DNA from: an uncultured Bacteroidales bacterium
GTDB taxonomy: Bacteria; Bacteroidota; Bacteroidia; Bacteroidales; P3
NCBI GenBank assembly: GCA_937876865.1
Contig: CALEFF010000061.1
Coordinates: 1 to 5,743, forward strand
Direction: 5' to 3'
Length of the DNA: 5,743 nt
Below the pieces are notes generated by a model. The model saw only the letters and a list, made by a program, of their open reading frames with translations, searched no databases and was not told the origin of the DNA. The position numbers and the translations under genes were made by a program. Shown here one piece after another: positions 3,972-5,743 of this stretch (positions are counted from its first letter, which is position 1; every line of letters starts with the position of its first letter).

Positions 3972-5743
3972 CATAGCCTTCTGGTTTTGGTAATAGAACT
4001 CTTTGTGAAAGTTTAAATTTACCTGTCTTTTTGTCTATGTCTATTAGTTTTACTTTCACTTTATCGCCTACTTTCAAAACGTCTTCTACGTTTTCTACTC
4101 TTGACCAATTGATTTCGCTAACGTGAAGTAAGCCATCTTTTCCTGGAAGAAACTCTACGAATGCTCCAAATGTTTGAAGATTTTTAACAACTCCTTCATA
4201 TTCTTCGCCTATTTCAGGAACTGCTATTATACCTTTTATTCTTGCTATTGCAGCTTCTACGCTTGCTTTATCAACAGAAGAGATTTCTACAACGCCTTTA
4301 TCTCCTGCTTCTTCTATTGTAATAACAGTGTTAGTTTCTTTTTGAAGTTCTTGGATTACTTTACCTTGTGGTCCTATGATTGCTCCAATAAATTCTTTTG
4401 GAACCATCATTGAAACTATTCTTGGAACGTTTGGTTTGTAGTCTTCTCTTGGTGCTGGAATTGTTGCTTCGATTATATTCAAGATATGCATTCTTCCTTC
4501 GTTTGCTTGTGCTAATGCTTGTGCTAATATTTCGTAAGAAAGTCCGTCACATTTAATATCCATTTGACAAGCTGTGATTCCATCTCTTGTTCCTGTTACT
4601 TTGAAGTCCATATCTCCTAAGTGGTCTTCATCTCCTAAGATATCGGAAAGCACAGCCCATTTTCCATCTTTTGCAATCAATCCCATTGCTATTCCAGATA
4701 CTGGTTTATGGATTGGAACTCCTGCATCCATAAGTGCTAAACAGCCTGCACAAACTGTTGCCATTGAAGATGAACCGTTTGATTCTAATATATCTGATAC
4801 TAATCTAATAGTATATGGACATTCTTCTTGTGTTGGAATTACTTGTTTTAGGGCTCTCATCGCTAAGTTACCGTGTCCGATTTCTCTTCTTGATGTTGAA
4901 CCTGAACGTTTTACTTCTCCTGTTGAGAATCCTGGGAAGTTATAGTGTAAGATAAAGTTATTTTTTCCTACAACCATAACTCCGTCTATTGTTTGTTCAT
5001 CAAGTTTTGTTCCAAGTGTACAAGTTGTTAATGATTGTGTTTCTCCTCGTGTAAAGATTGCAGATCCGTGTGGTGTTGGTAAGTATCCTACTTCTGCCCA
5101 AATAGGACGTATTTCGTTTAGTTGTCTTCCGTCTAATCTTACTCTTTCATTCAAAACCATATCACGCATTGCTTCTTTTTCTACTGCGTGGAAATAACGG
5201 TCTATCATAAATGCTTTTGCTTCTGCTTCTTCTGCATCAAGTGTTTCTATAAATTCTTGCTTGATTGCTTTGAATCCTTCTCCTCTTTCTGATTTTGATT
5301 TGATTCCTTGTTTCGCAAAATCATAGCATTTTTGATATACAGCTTGGTGAAGTTTTTCTTTTAAATCTAAGTCGTTTTCTTCGTGGCAGTATTCTCTCTT
5401 TTGAGTTTTTCCTACCATTTCTGTAAGTTCTCTTAGTGCTTGACAGTGAAGTTTTATGGAGTCGTGAGCTTGTTTTAGTGCTTCTAACATCAATGATTCT
5501 GAGACTTCTTTCATTTCTCCTTCAACCATCATAATGTTATCTTCGGTTGCAGCTACTATTAGGTCTAATTCAGCTCTTTCCATTTGTTCATAATTTGGAT
5601 TTATCATGAATTGACCGTCAATATATGCAATTCTACATTCTGAAACCGGACCATTGAAAGGTATATCACTAACTGCTAAGGCTGATGCTGCGGCTAAGGT
5701 TGCTAAGGCATCGGGTGGTGTTGTTGGATCGCCTGAAATAAGT
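3916..5743 (-). CDS. pnp: Polyribonucleotide nucleotidyltransferase (PNPase), N-terminus beyond the window
   Basis: PNPase degrades RNA 3'-to-5' by phosphorolysis, releasing nucleoside diphosphates, as a ring-shaped trimer in the cytoplasm. The visible part is 608 codons, and the frame stays open to the right edge. ATG 5607 is internal, because the codons before it encode conserved family sequence (AASALAVSDIPFNGPVSECR, then IAYIDGQF). About 115-120 residues appear to be missing by comparison with E. coli. In fragment numbering, the end of RNase PH domain 1 lies before about 105 and a helical linker at about 105-195. RNase PH domain 2 follows, with RREIGHG (285-291), ESNGSSSMA (320-328) and the metal-binding LGDEDHLGDMD (369-379). 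The KH domain has its GxxG loop in IIGPQGK (455-461). The S1 domain is at about 511-583, and a basic Pro-rich tail ends in KPEKK. All key motifs look intact. A terminator follows the stop. Confidence 0.97.
   Translation of the reverse strand, partial: LISGDPTTPPDALATLAAASALAVSDIPFNGPVSECRIAYIDGQFMINPNYEQMERAELDLIVAATEDNIMMVEGEMKEVSESLMLEALKQAHDSIKLHCQALRELTEMVGKTQKREYCHEENDLDLKEKLHQAVYQKCYDFAKQGIKSKSERGEGFKAIKQEFIETLDAEEAEAKAFMIDRYFHAVEKEAMRDMVLNERVRLDGRQLNEIRPIWAEVGYLPTPHGSAIFTRGETQSLTTCTLGTKLDEQTIDGVMVVGKNNFILHYNFPGFSTGEVKRSGSTSRREIGHGNLAMRALKQVIPTQEECPYTIRLVSDILESNGSSSMATVCAGCLALMDAGVPIHKPVSGIAMGLIAKDGKWAVLSDILGDEDHLGDMDFKVTGTRDGITACQMDIKCDGLSYEILAQALAQANEGRMHILNIIEATIPAPREDYKPNVPRIVSMMVPKEFIGAIIGPQGKVIQELQKETNTVITIEEAGDKGVVEISSVDKASVEAAIARIKGIIAVPEIGEEYEGVVKNLQTFGAFVEFLPGKDGLLHVSEINWSRVENVEDVLKVGDKVKVKLIDIDKKTGKFKLSQRVLLPKPEGYVEPQRKPERPRGPKPEKK

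Noticed and set aside
4174..4945. Plus-strand open frames opposite pnp (4174-4413 and 4574-4945)
   Set aside because: They are antisense to a strongly conserved gene and have odd composition (Phe/Tyr/Cys-rich or Ser/Pro-rich), so they are by-products of pnp codon use.
5605..5607. ATG at 5607 as the pnp start
   Set aside because: The 45 codons to its right are in frame and encode conserved PNPase sequence up to the window edge, so this methionine is internal.
1..5743. CRISPR array, tRNA, rRNA or insertion sequence
   Set aside because: No regularly spaced repeats, tRNA cloverleaf, rRNA signature or transposase/integrase reading frame was found on either strand.

Overview
The window is AT-rich DNA from a member of the Bacteroidota. 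Three things support this. Two promoter-like sites match the phylum's TTTG-N19-TAnnTTTG consensus, one on each strand. The visible starts are preceded by A-rich sequence with no Shine-Dalgarno motif. The proteins (a short DUF4190/CCC-type membrane protein, a DinD-like BRO-N protein and a PNPase with a basic tail) are typical of that group. I cannot name a genus.

Layout. Positions 1-537 hold no convincing gene. They contain a promoter (157-187), a terminator-like hairpin (346-380) and a second block of competing inverted repeats (391-501), so this is either a long structured leader or one or two small RNA genes. A plus-strand gene set follows: an exported WD40 beta-propeller protein (538-1647), a five-helix membrane protein (1690-2133), and a small membrane protein (2133-2402) whose start overlaps the previous stop by one base. 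A GC-rich hairpin followed by T5 lies inside the first codons of the third gene, and a strong bidirectional terminator (2412-2463) ends the set. The arrangement suggests an envelope-associated operon of unknown purpose.

The rest is on the minus strand. pnp (polynucleotide phosphorylase) enters from the right edge without its N-terminus and ends at 3916, followed by a terminator. A new promoter (3816-3846) then drives a small unknown gene, whose frame breaks at a TTTAAAA heptamer and continues in the -1 frame to 3359. A BRO-N/DinD-like gene (2488-3336) begins 22 bases later.

The most unusual signals are three. The BRO gene and pnp share their last codons and stop almost base for base, differing by one 24-base gap bounded by a direct repeat, which suggests that the BRO unit captured or duplicated the pnp 3' end. 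The small gene upstream of BRO shows a -1 frame break at a slippery-type site. The leader of the WD40 operon is long and could adopt alternative structures.
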